DNA from: Bimuria novae-zelandiae CBS 107.79
Lineage: Eukaryota; Ascomycota; Dothideomycetes; Pleosporales; Didymosphaeriaceae
Direction: 5' to 3'
DNA: 64,000 bases
Assembly: GCA_010015655.1 (NCBI GenBank)
Contig: ML976744.1
Span: forward strand, 254,106 to 318,105
Shown here: positions 12,343 to 22,104 of the stretch, in pieces
Layout: each line of letters starts with the position of its first letter
How positions within the stretch are numbered: position 1 is the stretch's first letter
Notes under the pieces: generated by a model
Told to the model about the DNA's origin: nothing
Database searches by the model: none
What the model saw: the letters and a program-made list of their open reading frames with translations, nothing else
Position numbers and translations under genes: made by a program

Positions 12343-13845
12343 TCAAGCGAAGCTGGTACCAAGAACCCAAGTGGCGTCGGCATTGAATGAGCTCGCGGCG
12401 TCAAATTCATGAACACCGCCGTTACTCGCTATGTAGAGCACATTTGAATAATGCCGGAAGTATCGAGTGGGGTAACCCCAAGCCTGAATAGCATTACCCT
12501 TACCGGTGAAGCCGGCCTTCGAACAGAAGGTGGCATCTTCTTTGAACTGCTTGGACCCATCGTTCGCATTGACCAAAAGCACAAAGTCGTTGTGACGGAG
12601 ATAACTTCCAGTCATATCCTTGGATTCGAATGAAAAACATGCGCTGTTGGCCAGACCAGCGCGAACGATCCAACTGGCCTGTTGCTTGAGGGACGTGGAG
12701 CTAGAGGAGGTGACGACTTGAGTGTTGACGGTGGAGCCGGTATGGGCGAGGTAGCGAGTGTCGAAGCCGGAGGTCGTAACGCGGATTGAGACGGAGGAGC
12801 CAGCAGTCAGCGCTGGACCGCTTGTAAGAGATGTCGTCGCGTACTTCGCCGCCACGATGTTGGCTTGTACGGAGTTTTCAACATCGTCGGAAGGATAGCC
12901 ACTAGTCATCACCCCTTCGTAGAAAGTACCTTGAGCGCTGACACTGTTATCACCACCTATGCCAAGGATTATTGCACCCTCTTTTTTCATCGGGTTATAG
13001 CCACCGACAGTTGGACGAGCGCCCTTGTAGTACGTCGACAGCGAGCCTGAAACAGCATTTCCACCCTTCAATGCCCACTTGTTGGCCCCTCCCTTCAAAA
13101 CCGCAGTCAGAAATCGATGTGTAACAGTTGGATCGCCTGTGTTCTGGCTTGGTCCCTGTCCGGAGAAAAGACCGTTCTCAAGATCGGCCATTACCCACGG
13201 GCCATTGCCAGAGCCAGTGCCCCAGGCTCCGTTGTCACCGAAGTAAAGGGCCTCCATGTGACCATTACCCGTGTCAAGACTGCTTGTCTCTGCGTTGCCA
13301 TAGTCGAAGCAGCAACCGTCATTGTAGTGAGTTCCATCGAAAACAGCATACATGCCTTCTGCAGCATCGCCCGTAGCTGAGCCGGACACCTTGTTGTTGC
13401 GATATCCTGTACCCGGAGAGATGAAGACGCCATATGCCTTCTGTCCGTTCAGTGTGACCGGGGCTCCGGTCGCACTCGCCAAGTTGTCATAGCCGTTGGC
13501 CTCTGGTCCGCTAAAGCCACCTGGAGGAGCTTGGGTGAGGTGGTTGCCTCTGCCGGACTGGTCGTAAATCTGGACAATGAGGCAAGTGGTGGAGGCACAG
13601 AATGTGTCCTGAGCGGCGGCATTTGCAACTCCCCCGGCAGACAACGGTGCGATATTCGTTGTAGCACCGTCCGAGCCTCGTTTCACCTGGTAGAGCGATC
13701 CAGAATACGCACTGTAGAGTGCGCGAGTGGTCGAATGTGCCGCGATGCAAGGGGTACCACCAGCTGAGTAGAGATCACAGGGTCCAGCAGTCACAAGGGA
13801 CGCAGTGGCCACAAGAGCTAAAGCAACAGTCAGCCGGGAAGACAT
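12343..13845 (-). CDS. abfB: Secreted alpha-L-arabinofuranosidase, GH54 with CBM42
   Basis: A single exon of 500 residues from the Met at 13845. This start is preferred because it opens a classical signal peptide (about residues 1-20, hydrophobic core LTVALALVATASLVTA), whereas the longer frame adds 27 non-signal residues. The GH54 catalytic domain spans about residues 21-335. The CBM42 arabinose-binding beta-trefoil occupies the C-terminal 160 residues. Against Aspergillus AbfB numbering the nucleophile Glu is in MADLENGLFSG (about E223) and the acid/base Asp in GIGGDNS (about D299). The rare vicinal disulfide Cys-Cys is present (NDGCCF, about 178-179). The enzyme removes arabinose side chains from arabinoxylan and arabinan outside the cell. 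It appears complete and active. Confidence 0.96.
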   Translation of the reverse strand: MSSRLTVALALVATASLVTAGPCDLYSAGGTPCIAAHSTTRALYSAYSGSLYQVKRGSDGATTNIAPLSAGGVANAAAQDTFCASTTCLIVQIYDQSGRGNHLTQAPPGGFSGPEANGYDNLASATGAPVTLNGQKAYGVFISPGTGYRNNKVSGSATGDAAEGMYAVFDGTHYNDGCCFDYGNAETSSLDTGNGHMEALYFGDNGAWGTGSGNGPWVMADLENGLFSGQGPSQNTGDPTVTHRFLTAVLKGGANKWALKGGNAVSGSLSTYYKGARPTVGGYNPMKKEGAIILGIGGDNSVSAQGTFYEGVMTSGYPSDDVENSVQANIVAAKYATTSLTSGPALTAGSSVSIRVTTSGFDTRYLAHTGSTVNTQVVTSSSSTSLKQQASWIVRAGLANSACFSFESKDMTGSYLRHNDFVLLVNANDGSKQFKEDATFCSKAGFTGKGNAIQAWGYPTRYFRHYSNVLYIASNGGVHEFDAASSFNADATWVLGTSFA

Positions 13846-14899
13846 GTTCGATGGTTTGTGGAGTATGCGCACTGCCTCATGTATGACCTGTAGCCTTTTA
13901 AGTAGTGATGGTACATCTTGACACAACTTTTCAAGGAACTTCCGGAAATGGGTTTATGCGTCCGATTCCCAAAGTCTGCTCATTAATAGCTCATATTGCT
14001 GACTTCCTCCAATGGATGCACGAGGCACGGTGCGATGACGGTGTATCGTGGAGCCGAGAGGTGGAGAATGAAAACTTCACATTTCCTCTTTCCGCCCAAT
14101 ATAGTTGGCATGAACTCTGACTATGGCGGAAGCTTGTTTAATTCAAGATATTGCTAGTCGTAATAGGTATCGTGAAGGCTCCGACCACGCGCACTATCAG
14201 TAGTGATGCGGGGTCCCCGGATAATCTAGGAAATTAATCGGCCGGATGCCTGCGAGCGGTAATCCTCCGGTGGCCGATTGTTTAATAAAGAAGTTATTGG
14301 TGGACTAGTTTGAAGACTGGTTGTTTCATCTTGTATTGCTTCAGTGTCGGGCAGCAAGACCTTAGGATCCCGAGACCTCACCTGGCACCTGGGCACAGGT
14401 AAAAGCACGTGACCCCAAGGAAGATTCGCGCCTCGCCAATTGTCCTCGCATTGAAAACAACCTCCACTTCAGAGATCTCTGACTTCTCCGTTTGTCATCA
14501 AATGTTGTTATCACCTCAATATATGTGAGTGAAGACGGCACAAGCTCGCTGTACAACGTTGGAAGAGCACGCAGCAGCCAGGCGCTGCTGCTCCACAGCC
14601 AAGGCGGATCACTTGGTTCCGTCGACGAGGCGATATGACTGCGGGCTTATATCCTCACTACATGATATCCTGAGAGCGCCAGCGTTGGTCGAGCGTGTGC
14701 GAAATGGAGATGGTGGTATAGCAACCTCCGGATTTTCAATGTTGGGTGCATATGGGGAAGGAACCCCACAGGCCACTTCACGGCTCAATCCCGCGCAACT
14801 ACGCCTATAGTGGCAGCATGTCTCGGCGGCACTACCTCAGCCTTGCCGTATCGTCACAATGGAGAGTTCTGAAGTCGTCGCGCCATACGCGACGGTGTC
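13846..14899. promoter_or_regulatory. Divergent intergenic region between abfB and the P450
   Basis: The two genes point away from each other, so this 1.05 kb must hold both promoters. On the minus strand ACTTAAAAGG, a weak TATA-like box, lies about 50 bp upstream of the abfB start (near 13895). A CCAAT sequence occurs at about 14008. I cannot point to a convincing XlnR or AraR site. Short frames here have no coding features. Confidence 0.4.
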
Positions 14900-16530
14900 T
14901 TGTCTGTCAACATGTCGACCCTGAGGGTAATACTTGTTGCATTCGCAATTGCTTTCCTCAGCGCAGCCCTCCTCGAGCGATGGCTTCGCGCGCACCCCGA
15001 CCCGCGAGAACCGCCTGTCTTGCACCCTAGAGTTCCCTTCATTGGGCATATCATTGGTCTTTTGACAGAGGGCGCGAACTATTATAAAATCACCAGGTTT
15101 GTCAATGTCGTCTCATTCATCGATATGCATTCTCGCGAGAAGAGACATTGACTCCTTAAAGCACACGTAGCAGACATCCCATCTACGCGCTCCCCATGCT
15201 CTCCTCGCAAACCTACGTGGTCACGAGCCCTCATCTAGCGAATTACATCCAACGCGCATCCTCGACGCTCCTCTTCGAACCTATAATCCTGCCTGTCACC
15301 CAACGCATGGTCGGCTTCTCCAAGTCGACGCTCGAGATCTTCCGCGATGCCGAGGCGAAGAAGGCAGGCAAGCCAAGCTTCATGGATCGCATGCACAATC
15401 TTCTGTATAGCTTGATGGGACCGGCTGAGATCAGGTATCAAGGCAAAATTGTCTTGGACCAGATAAGCCAGCGGCTCCATGCGCGTTCGGACGGCGAGAT
15501 GCCCTTGTTCGAATGGTGCCGTGAGCTGTTCTCAGAGGTGACCGCATATGCGTTCTACGGACCCGAGAATCCATTCGAACTATACCCTGGTATTTCGAAG
15601 GAATTCTGGGTCTGGGAAGAAGACATGATTGGCGTGATGGCTTCGCCAATAGGGCAGGTGACGCACAGAAAGGCGTACCTCGCGCGCGAGAAGGTAGTGC
15701 AGAAGTTGACTGAGTATTTGGAGAAAGGACGGGGCCAGGCGGCTAGCCCGGTCATACAAGCGCGCATTCGTCTTCATCTAGATGCTGGCGTACCGATTGA
15801 GGATACAGCCCGCTCGGAATTTGGCATGCTCTTTGGCACCCTTATTAATGGCAGCATTACGGTCTTTTGGCTCTTGAACCACGTCCTTTCGCGGCCCCAG
15901 CTGGTCGAAGAGTTGCGCGCTGAGATCGCCAAGAGCGCTTTGAGGATAGACCAGTCAACGAAGACGACGAGCATATCTTTTGAAGCATTGCGCTCTGCTT
16001 GCCCAATACTAAACTCCGTCCTCCGGGAAACCCTCCGCGTAACCGCTCCTATGACCTCAGCACGGTTCGTGACGGAGGACACCGTTCTAGCCGACACGTA
16101 TCTGCTGCGTGCGAATTCTGTAGTACAGATAGCCGGAGGTGTTCTTCATCAGGACGAAGAAGTGTGGGGACCTGATGCGCGAGAGTTCAACCCCCACCGG
16201 TTTGTTAACACACCAAATGGTACCAGAACAGGCTCCACCGAGGCTGAGAAGCGTAGCGTTCACCCTGCGGCATTCAGGGGATTTGGTGGCGGCACTGTGT
16301 ACTGCCCTGGCCGCCATTTTGCGCAAATTGAGATTCTATCTCTTGTCGCAGTCTTGTTGATGGGATGGGAATTCACGCAACCCAAGGGAGAAGCTGGGAT
16401 AAGGTGGAACCCTCCCATGTACGAAAAGCGCACACCAATAGGGGTTATGAAGCCGCTAAGAGATGTTAATGTGACGATGAAGAGACGTGAAGAAATGCGC
16501 GGCATAAAGTGGTCATTGCAGATGGAGTAA
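14900..16530 (+). CDS. Cytochrome P450 monooxygenase (CYP7/CYP8-like fungal type)
   Basis: Two exons, 14900-15096 and 15174-16530, joined across a 77-nt intron (GTTTGT...GTAGCAG). They give 517 residues reading ...YKITR-HPIYALP... across the junction. An N-terminal membrane anchor (RVILVAFAIAFLSAALL) is followed by a Pro-rich hinge, placing the enzyme on the endoplasmic reticulum. The K-helix ExxR is ETLR (about residue 351) and the haem loop is FGGGTVYCPGRHFA with the Cys ligand near 443. The TVYCPGRHFA form is typical of fungal relatives of CYP7/CYP8 sterol-type P450s. The substrate is unknown and no biosynthetic cluster surrounds it. Met at 14912 is an alternative start. All key residues are present. 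Confidence 0.92.
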
Positions 16531-17058
16531 GAGCTCTCTTACCCAAGCTCTTCGTCAGGTCAGACGGTGCATAGATGCAACAAGAAGTGCAGGAATACGA
16601 ACGCATTCGTAATTCGGTTTTTCCACCTTCAATGGGCGAGCGTTATGGAAGCTCTAATCTGGGGCCTCGGTGGTTTGAAAGTGCCGGAACGAAGCCAAGA
16701 TCTTAGTACGCTGTGTCACTCCAGGACAAGTGATGCGTACGTCAGTTTACAGGCAAACGTTCTACACTTGCGGCTCCAAGGTAGATGTCGATAGGCTTGA
16801 CGGACATTTCACGAACCAATGTAATGCGACAGCTTTGTTCGCGCTTCATGCATCATTCTATTGTAACCGGAGACACGACAACTATAATACTAGGAACTCT
16901 CTCTTCGATTCTTCTTCGCTAAACTTGGAGTGCCACATGCTCGCGTGACTTCTATGTCAACTCACAGCAGCCCTGAATACGCATGCCGCAACGTTGCTGT
17001 GCGAGAGCATAAGCCACGACCGTAGCGACACTACTTCGCTTCACGCAGGCCGAAGCAA
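16531..17058. other. Intergenic, nothing recognised
   Basis: 3' flank of the P450 gene. Two overlapping short frames lack any feature. Confidence 0.5.
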
Positions 17059-17664
17059 ATGCAATTGCCAGATGGCGATGTTTGTCCTCGCAAAAGACCC
17101 GTCGAAATTATCCCAATACATCGTCCACGGCGCACTTGGTCAGTGAGCCCTCCACGCTGCGCGGCTGAAGAGCCTCGTCCAAACATCAGGCTTTGCGAAT
17201 ACCACGATGTGAGCCCGTTAGCATCGCCAATCATAGAACAGTCAAGCTCCAAGAACAAGGAGAGATCTGTGAATCAGGTAGGTAATAAGCTTTCTGTACT
17301 TTCTTCAAACACCTGCGCTGATCAGATGAGCTCCGACAAATGCCTGACAGTCATTACTACTGCCGTGACCCCTCTCCCAGTCAGGAACGGCCTACGGAGG
17401 CCTCAAAGCGTAGAGAAAAAGCGGGGTCTCAAACAGCGCGATTCTTTGGGATGCCTCGTCTTCGAAACCAGGAGACAGACTACACCACCAGTAGGCACAG
17501 CTACTTTCGTCGATCAATCTGCGCTACGTCGCCGGAACGCGGTATGCAAGGGTTCAAAACAAGTCGAGGGCCGTTCAGAGCCGAAGCGTCGGGTGCAAGA
17601 GACTGATACGATTGAGTACTATCTCGGGCTTGTGGATGCTGGTTTAGGGACCCAGCCTTTTTGA
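17059..17664 (+). CDS. Hypothetical basic, disordered protein
   Basis: A 201-codon open frame with many Arg, Ser and Pro residues, for example RRTWSVSPPR and LRRPQSVEKKRG. It ends in a more ordered DTIEYYLGLVDAGLG. A possible 48-nt in-frame intron lies at 17278-17325 (GTAGGT...GATCAG), and its removal would give 185 residues. No domain, signal peptide or membrane segment is seen. Basic disordered proteins of this sort are often nuclear, but that is only a guess. It could be a chance frame, although its length and clean end favour a gene. Confidence 0.4.
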   Translation: MQLPDGDVCPRKRPVEIIPIHRPRRTWSVSPPRCAAEEPRPNIRLCEYHDVSPLASPIIEQSSSKNKERSVNQVGNKLSVLSSNTCADQMSSDKCLTVITTAVTPLPVRNGLRRPQSVEKKRGLKQRDSLGCLVFETRRQTTPPVGTATFVDQSALRRRNAVCKGSKQVEGRSEPKRRVQETDTIEYYLGLVDAGLGTQPF

Positions 17665-18062
17665 AAGTGGTGCCATGTCAACAAGTTGAGTACAGTCATG
17701 AGTCTAGGCCATTTATATAGCGGTCAACCGGATTTAAGTTAACGGTGCGTAGAGGAGAGCAGGCTATAGACTGGAATAAGTACTATCCAACAAAACTCCT
17801 TTTTTTGAAGCCTTGCAGTTCCTGCTATGAAGCCAAGTTTGCAAAAGAATATGGACAAGGTCACAAGCTTCTGCTGCGCCAGTACTATTAACAATACCAC
17901 ATGTACAGATAGCCCTTTCACGCTTTCCATACCTTTCCTACGGCCACATCTGAATAACTAGAGAATTCCATGACTCATTCTCTGTCCGGCGCCTGAATGC
18001 GCCACTGCAAAGCCTAATCCGTCGGCCCAAAGCGCCTGTTTGTCAGTCCCTTACCAGCTCCT
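17665..18062. other. Intergenic, convergent 3' ends
   Basis: A short AT-richer stretch between two converging frames. No feature was recognised. Confidence 0.5.
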
Positions 18063-19181
18063 CTACAAGCGCAGAACGTCCTTTCCGATGACGTCCTTCT
18101 TCACAACACTGAACCCCGTCTCCGTAGTATCATTGTCCACCAGTCTAGCCACGCAGTACGAGCCCCGGCTCCACCACTCCAACTTCATACTAGACGCAAA
18201 AACTGACAACTTCACCTCGCTCGCCTGTCCGCGGTTCGTTTTCGGTGTGACAAACAAGATTGTCAAGCCCTTCACGCGTTGATGCAGCGTCCTAACTCCA
18301 CTCTTGTACACCCACCGAGCCAGATCCACAACGCGCTTCTTCTCGCTGGTATGCGCGGTGGCCTTGCAATTCAACGTAATGCTGCTGCTCAGTCGATTGC
18401 GAGGATATCCAGTGTTGTTGCCATACTCGGTGCGTAGGTGCATGTCCAAGAAGCCCAGCTTGGGGATGTCGTTGCACCAGTGGGTCCATGTCTCGTGGAG
18501 GCTTTGAATGATGGCGAGTTCCCAGTTCCAGATGCACCACTTGTGGAAGCTAACCTTTAGGCTTTCACATTTGGCGAGGGCTCGGAGAATGGGTAAGAGA
18601 GCGACGCCGTTTGACAGAATGCGCTTGTGAACGCCTGCTCGGGACGCCCATACTTTGATATAGCCGTGTCGGTGAAGCTGCTTGACATTTCCATCGGGGT
18701 GGTTCTGGTCCTCTACCGATGGGAGGGATTTCTCTGCGGTAGGTCCGTGATAGAAGTCTTGCAGAAACTCTGCAAGCTCGCAGAGCGCTACTTGCGGTAC
18801 ACGCTCCGGTAGCACGAGTGGTAGTAGTTCAGACCGCAGTTGCCTGGAGACCTGGGTCAATGCCCATGCCGTACTACGCTTTGTTAGCGGGTGATATTTC
18901 GCAGTCTTGGCCATGGGAAACCGCTGCTTGTGGGGCTCGTAAAGGCGGAGGACTTCGATATAGATCTGATTGCGTAACTCTCCAGGGAGCTTCAGGAATG
19001 GGAAGAGTTGCGTATTGCTTCTAGTGGCCGTGACCTTGGGGGTTGGTTCGACGGGAGCCATAACGGGCCCATGACTCAAGCCATGCGGCGGCAGAGTGCT
19101 CAAAGGGTGTGTTGCCAGATACCTGTGGAAGCGCGAGAATTCCATTGCACGCAGCCCGTCGAAGCGTCTGATCAGCTGCAT
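18063..19181 (-). CDS. LPxELRN (F-box/2EXR-like) family protein
   Basis: Part of a long single frame. The Met at 19181 (372 residues) is a more natural start than the first Met at 19337, because the extra 52 residues are Cys/Pro-rich and look untranslated. FPFLKLPGELRNQIYIEVL is the family signature, close to that of the gene at 10371-11412, followed by LTQVSRQLRSELLPL, the second conserved block. The C-terminal half is alpha/beta-like with several Trp (WCIWNWELAIIQSLHETW). There is no signal peptide or membrane segment. Function is unknown; members are often expanded in Dothideomycetes. Confidence 0.75.
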   Translation of the reverse strand: MQLIRRFDGLRAMEFSRFHRYLATHPLSTLPPHGLSHGPVMAPVEPTPKVTATRSNTQLFPFLKLPGELRNQIYIEVLRLYEPHKQRFPMAKTAKYHPLTKRSTAWALTQVSRQLRSELLPLVLPERVPQVALCELAEFLQDFYHGPTAEKSLPSVEDQNHPDGNVKQLHRHGYIKVWASRAGVHKRILSNGVALLPILRALAKCESLKVSFHKWCIWNWELAIIQSLHETWTHWCNDIPKLGFLDMHLRTEYGNNTGYPRNRLSSSITLNCKATAHTSEKKRVVDLARWVYKSGVRTLHQRVKGLTILFVTPKTNRGQASEVKLSVFASSMKLEWWSRGSYCVARLVDNDTTETGFSVVKKDVIGKDVLRL

Positions 19182-19563
19182 GTTTATTCTCAATTCGTGG
19201 CGTGTTAAGTACTGAGGTGGGTGTGAAGGGTGAAGCCTAGGGAAGCAAACATAGCTTACACTCCAGGGCTTGGTGCATGCAACGTGACACGGACTAGAGA
19301 GTGAGTGGCTGTTGCCCCAAGGCATGCACCTTAGCACAGTGAAAAAAAAAAGTGAGTGCGAACGAAGACAAACGGGTATATAGGGTAATATCTAGCTAAC
19401 ACAAACACTGAACTCGCTCTCCCGGGGATATCATCCATGCAAAAACTAAACCAATACGTAAATATTTTCGCTCAACGAGCACATCCTCAAAGAAACTGAA
19501 ATCGCACGACTGGTAATTTCCTCTGTAGCGGTATTAACATCAGAAAACGTGGTTTGAGTCGGC
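19182..19563. other. Intergenic
   Basis: Contains the 5' flank of the LPxELRN gene, including an A9-type run near 19341 and an AT-rich stretch to 19520. It also holds the 3' flank of the membrane-protein gene. Confidence 0.4.
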
Positions 19564-21081
19564 CTATACGGCACCGTCTCTATTGGTAGGTGGTTGTGCC
19601 GAAGGATGCGGTTGTGAGCTAGTGGTATGTACAGGCTCCTGAGTCGGAGCTGGGGCTTCTGCTACGTTCGTCGGTTGAGTTGGCTGCGGCGGCACAGAAG
19701 GGGAAACAGGCGAGGGTACAGGCTGCGGCACGCCATAGTGCTGCACTGGAGACACCGATGCAGTAGTGGCGCTCGGCGCAGCCTTTGTCTGGTCGCCGTA
19801 ATACTGAACAACACCGTTTGGTCCAGGCATATATGGTTGTCCTTGGGGAGGCATCGGATAGCCCTGGCCATTGGGTGCAACTGCCCAACCCTGGGGCGGA
19901 GGGTAGTAAGCTTGGCCTGGGCCGTTGGGAATGAAAGCACCAGGTGGTGGTGGAGGTCCCCCGGGATAGGTCCCATTTGTCTGTACCATGCCAGGAGCAG
20001 GAAGCGGCTGCCCTTCAGGAACGATGCCGACGGTATTGCGCGAGTACTGACCGAGGAGAGGAACGGGATATCGGTGTCTGAAGCCCCACTTAAACCAGAG
20101 CTTGATGGCAGTGCCGAAACCTGTCTGCTTCCATTTCTCCCTCAGCAGTTTCTGATCCTCCGGACTGCGTCGGCTTTGCGATCTTGTGAAGCACGCGACC
20201 CAGAGAGAAATACAGATCCAACAAATTGTCCCGAACCTCAAGCATCCCTTGCCCAACATGAGTCTGCGGAACCAAAAGTAGCTCTCGAAAATCCCAAGAA
20301 CGAACAGGCCAGGAATTAGCGCCGCGATGATGATGACCCATACTTTGACGTCTGTGCATCCATAGCCATAATAAGTTATGCAATACGAGTAGCCATCATC
20401 ACTCCCTCCAGACAAGCCACCAGTACTGGACCCGGTTTCGGTTGGGTAGTAGTTGTATGGGGTAGTGCATGATTCGATATATTCGGTGTAGTAATAATCG
20501 TCTTCGCTCGAGAAAGGAGCCTGACCTCCCGAGAGGTACCAAGTCTCGTAGATGTATGTCGCAAACCTAGTTGGTGAGGGTGTTGATGTGACCACGGCGT
20601 AAGGGGTGACCTGATCAATGACTTGAGTTGGCACCAAGACTGACGCATTCGTGGTCATGGTGAAGGAACTGGAGCAAGAACTAGGGGCTGTATAGGTAAC
20701 CAGCATGGAAAACACGTGGTAGGTCGAGGTTGAGGTCGTGGATGAATCAGTGGTAGTGGCGTAGATGTCGTAGGTTGGCTCAAGATCCGAGTTAGGCACA
20801 GCCCCAGACGAGTAATATTCGGCTGTCACCATGAGTTGGTCCGCATCCACGCCGTAGGTGTAGAAATCGCCATCTGTTGAATACGGTGTCTCTGTCGGGG
20901 TTACTGTAGACTTGATCGCACAGGATGTTGTGCTCGTGTATGTTGAGTAAACTCCTTCCCACGTAGAATAACAATCTTGGAAGCGTGTAGTGTATGTCCA
21001 GTACGGGGTTTGCGCAGTAACAGTTGCAAGACCAGTCAGGAAAGCGAGCCAAGAGCTCTTGCGCGCAGATGCTATCGCCAT
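19564..21081 (-). CDS. Plasma-membrane/cell-wall protein with Ser/Thr-rich ectodomain and Pro/Gly-rich tail
   Basis: A single exon. The Met at 21081 gives 505 residues with a signal peptide (WLAFLTGLATVTAQ), whereas the upstream Met at 21123 adds 14 residues. The ectodomain (about 25-250) is rich in Ser, Thr and Tyr with paired Cys, suited to O-glycosylation. Two hydrophobic segments follow, VWVIIIAALIPGLFVLGIF and FGTICWICISLWVACF. A basic juxtamembrane part comes next, then a long cytosolic tail full of GPP, GQ and PQP. Fungi carry conserved uncharacterised relatives with this layout. A role in wall sensing or organisation is an inference. No catalytic motif is seen. Confidence 0.75.
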   Translation of the reverse strand: MAIASARKSSWLAFLTGLATVTAQTPYWTYTTRFQDCYSTWEGVYSTYTSTTSCAIKSTVTPTETPYSTDGDFYTYGVDADQLMVTAEYYSSGAVPNSDLEPTYDIYATTTDSSTTSTSTYHVFSMLVTYTAPSSCSSSFTMTTNASVLVPTQVIDQVTPYAVVTSTPSPTRFATYIYETWYLSGGQAPFSSEDDYYYTEYIESCTTPYNYYPTETGSSTGGLSGGSDDGYSYCITYYGYGCTDVKVWVIIIAALIPGLFVLGIFESYFWFRRLMLGKGCLRFGTICWICISLWVACFTRSQSRRSPEDQKLLREKWKQTGFGTAIKLWFKWGFRHRYPVPLLGQYSRNTVGIVPEGQPLPAPGMVQTNGTYPGGPPPPPGAFIPNGPGQAYYPPPQGWAVAPNGQGYPMPPQGQPYMPGPNGVVQYYGDQTKAAPSATTASVSPVQHYGVPQPVPSPVSPSVPPQPTQPTNVAEAPAPTQEPVHTTSSQPHPSAQPPTNRDGAV

Positions 21082-22104
21082 CTTCTGTCTTTTCGTGATA
21101 CCCGTGGCGAAGTTGCGCGTCAAGGCTGGGAGAAGGCTCGGGCTGCTGAGCTTCGCATGGCGCCCGTTGTCATTATAACTGCCTCGCTACACAAAGGCGT
21201 CCCACGGTTTGCCTTCTCTCCACCGCTGCCTACGCCCTCCCCGGCTCCTGGACGCCATCTGATCTTTTCGTATTGTCTTCTGGGCACCGCGCCGCACCGT
21301 CCAATTGCAAATCTCCAGCCAAACTTTGCGACGCGATGATTGGGCCGTCGTACATCATCTAGCCCGATGCAGAGGTGGTCAATGCCATTTTAAGGCTGGA
21401 CTCTCGTATAAAAGATGCCATCTCTTGGCGGTTTTCAGGGGTTAAAACCCGTTAAACCAATTCTGCCGTTTCGCGCCCCTACGCGATGCTTCAATATGGT
21501 GGTTGCGGCCTGCTTCTATCGATTAGGTGAGTCACGAAAGGGGTCACGGACTTGAGCAAAACTCAGCACTTCACACAGGCCGTAAAACCAACATTGCAAG
21601 GGTACCGAGTGTATGTTTTGCTTCTGGCACAGCCTTTCATTGTGTGACTAAGGTAGGAAATACGAAGTTGTGGGTGTAAAGCGGTCATTGGTGCTAACGC
21701 GAACTAGCGAAAAGTACGAGATACGGCTGTATGAGATGCCGAGGCAGTGTCGATCCTTCGTGCCCTCTCATTTCGCGTACGGTTGAAGCGTTTGCGATAC
21801 AGCGTATCTCAAGAAAGCAGTAGATAGAAGTTCTAGATTTCGTTTCATGAGACAGTGTACCGGGAGCGAACTCGCTGGGACCTCAAGATTATTTTTGGAT
21901 CACGTGATGATCCGAACGCCCGATGCGGTCTGGGCGATCCAGATGACCAGTACCGTTTGTCTGTGCAGTTTTTCCTGCCGGATGTCGGTAATTGAAATCT
22001 ACCATCATGCGTTACTCCGTTCGCGCGAGAGTTGAACAATTCAATTTTCAACCTAACGACAGTCCAGAGAGGTTCAATTCCAGTTCGAAATATCGAATGC
22101 ACCT
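21082..22104. other. Intergenic, promoter of the membrane-protein gene
   Basis: About 1 kb. A CT-rich run (21220-21260) lies upstream of the membrane-protein start, as in many fungal promoters. The motif ggttcaattccagttcgaa at about 22070 resembles a tRNA T-arm, but no tRNA can be folded around it. Confidence 0.45.

Noticed and set aside
14529..15030. Frames of 93-94 codons before the P450
   Set aside because: They overlap the P450 start region and promoter and show no family features.
19627..20319. 230-codon plus-strand frame
   Set aside because: Antisense to the coding region of the membrane-protein gene; Arg/Cys-rich with no motif.
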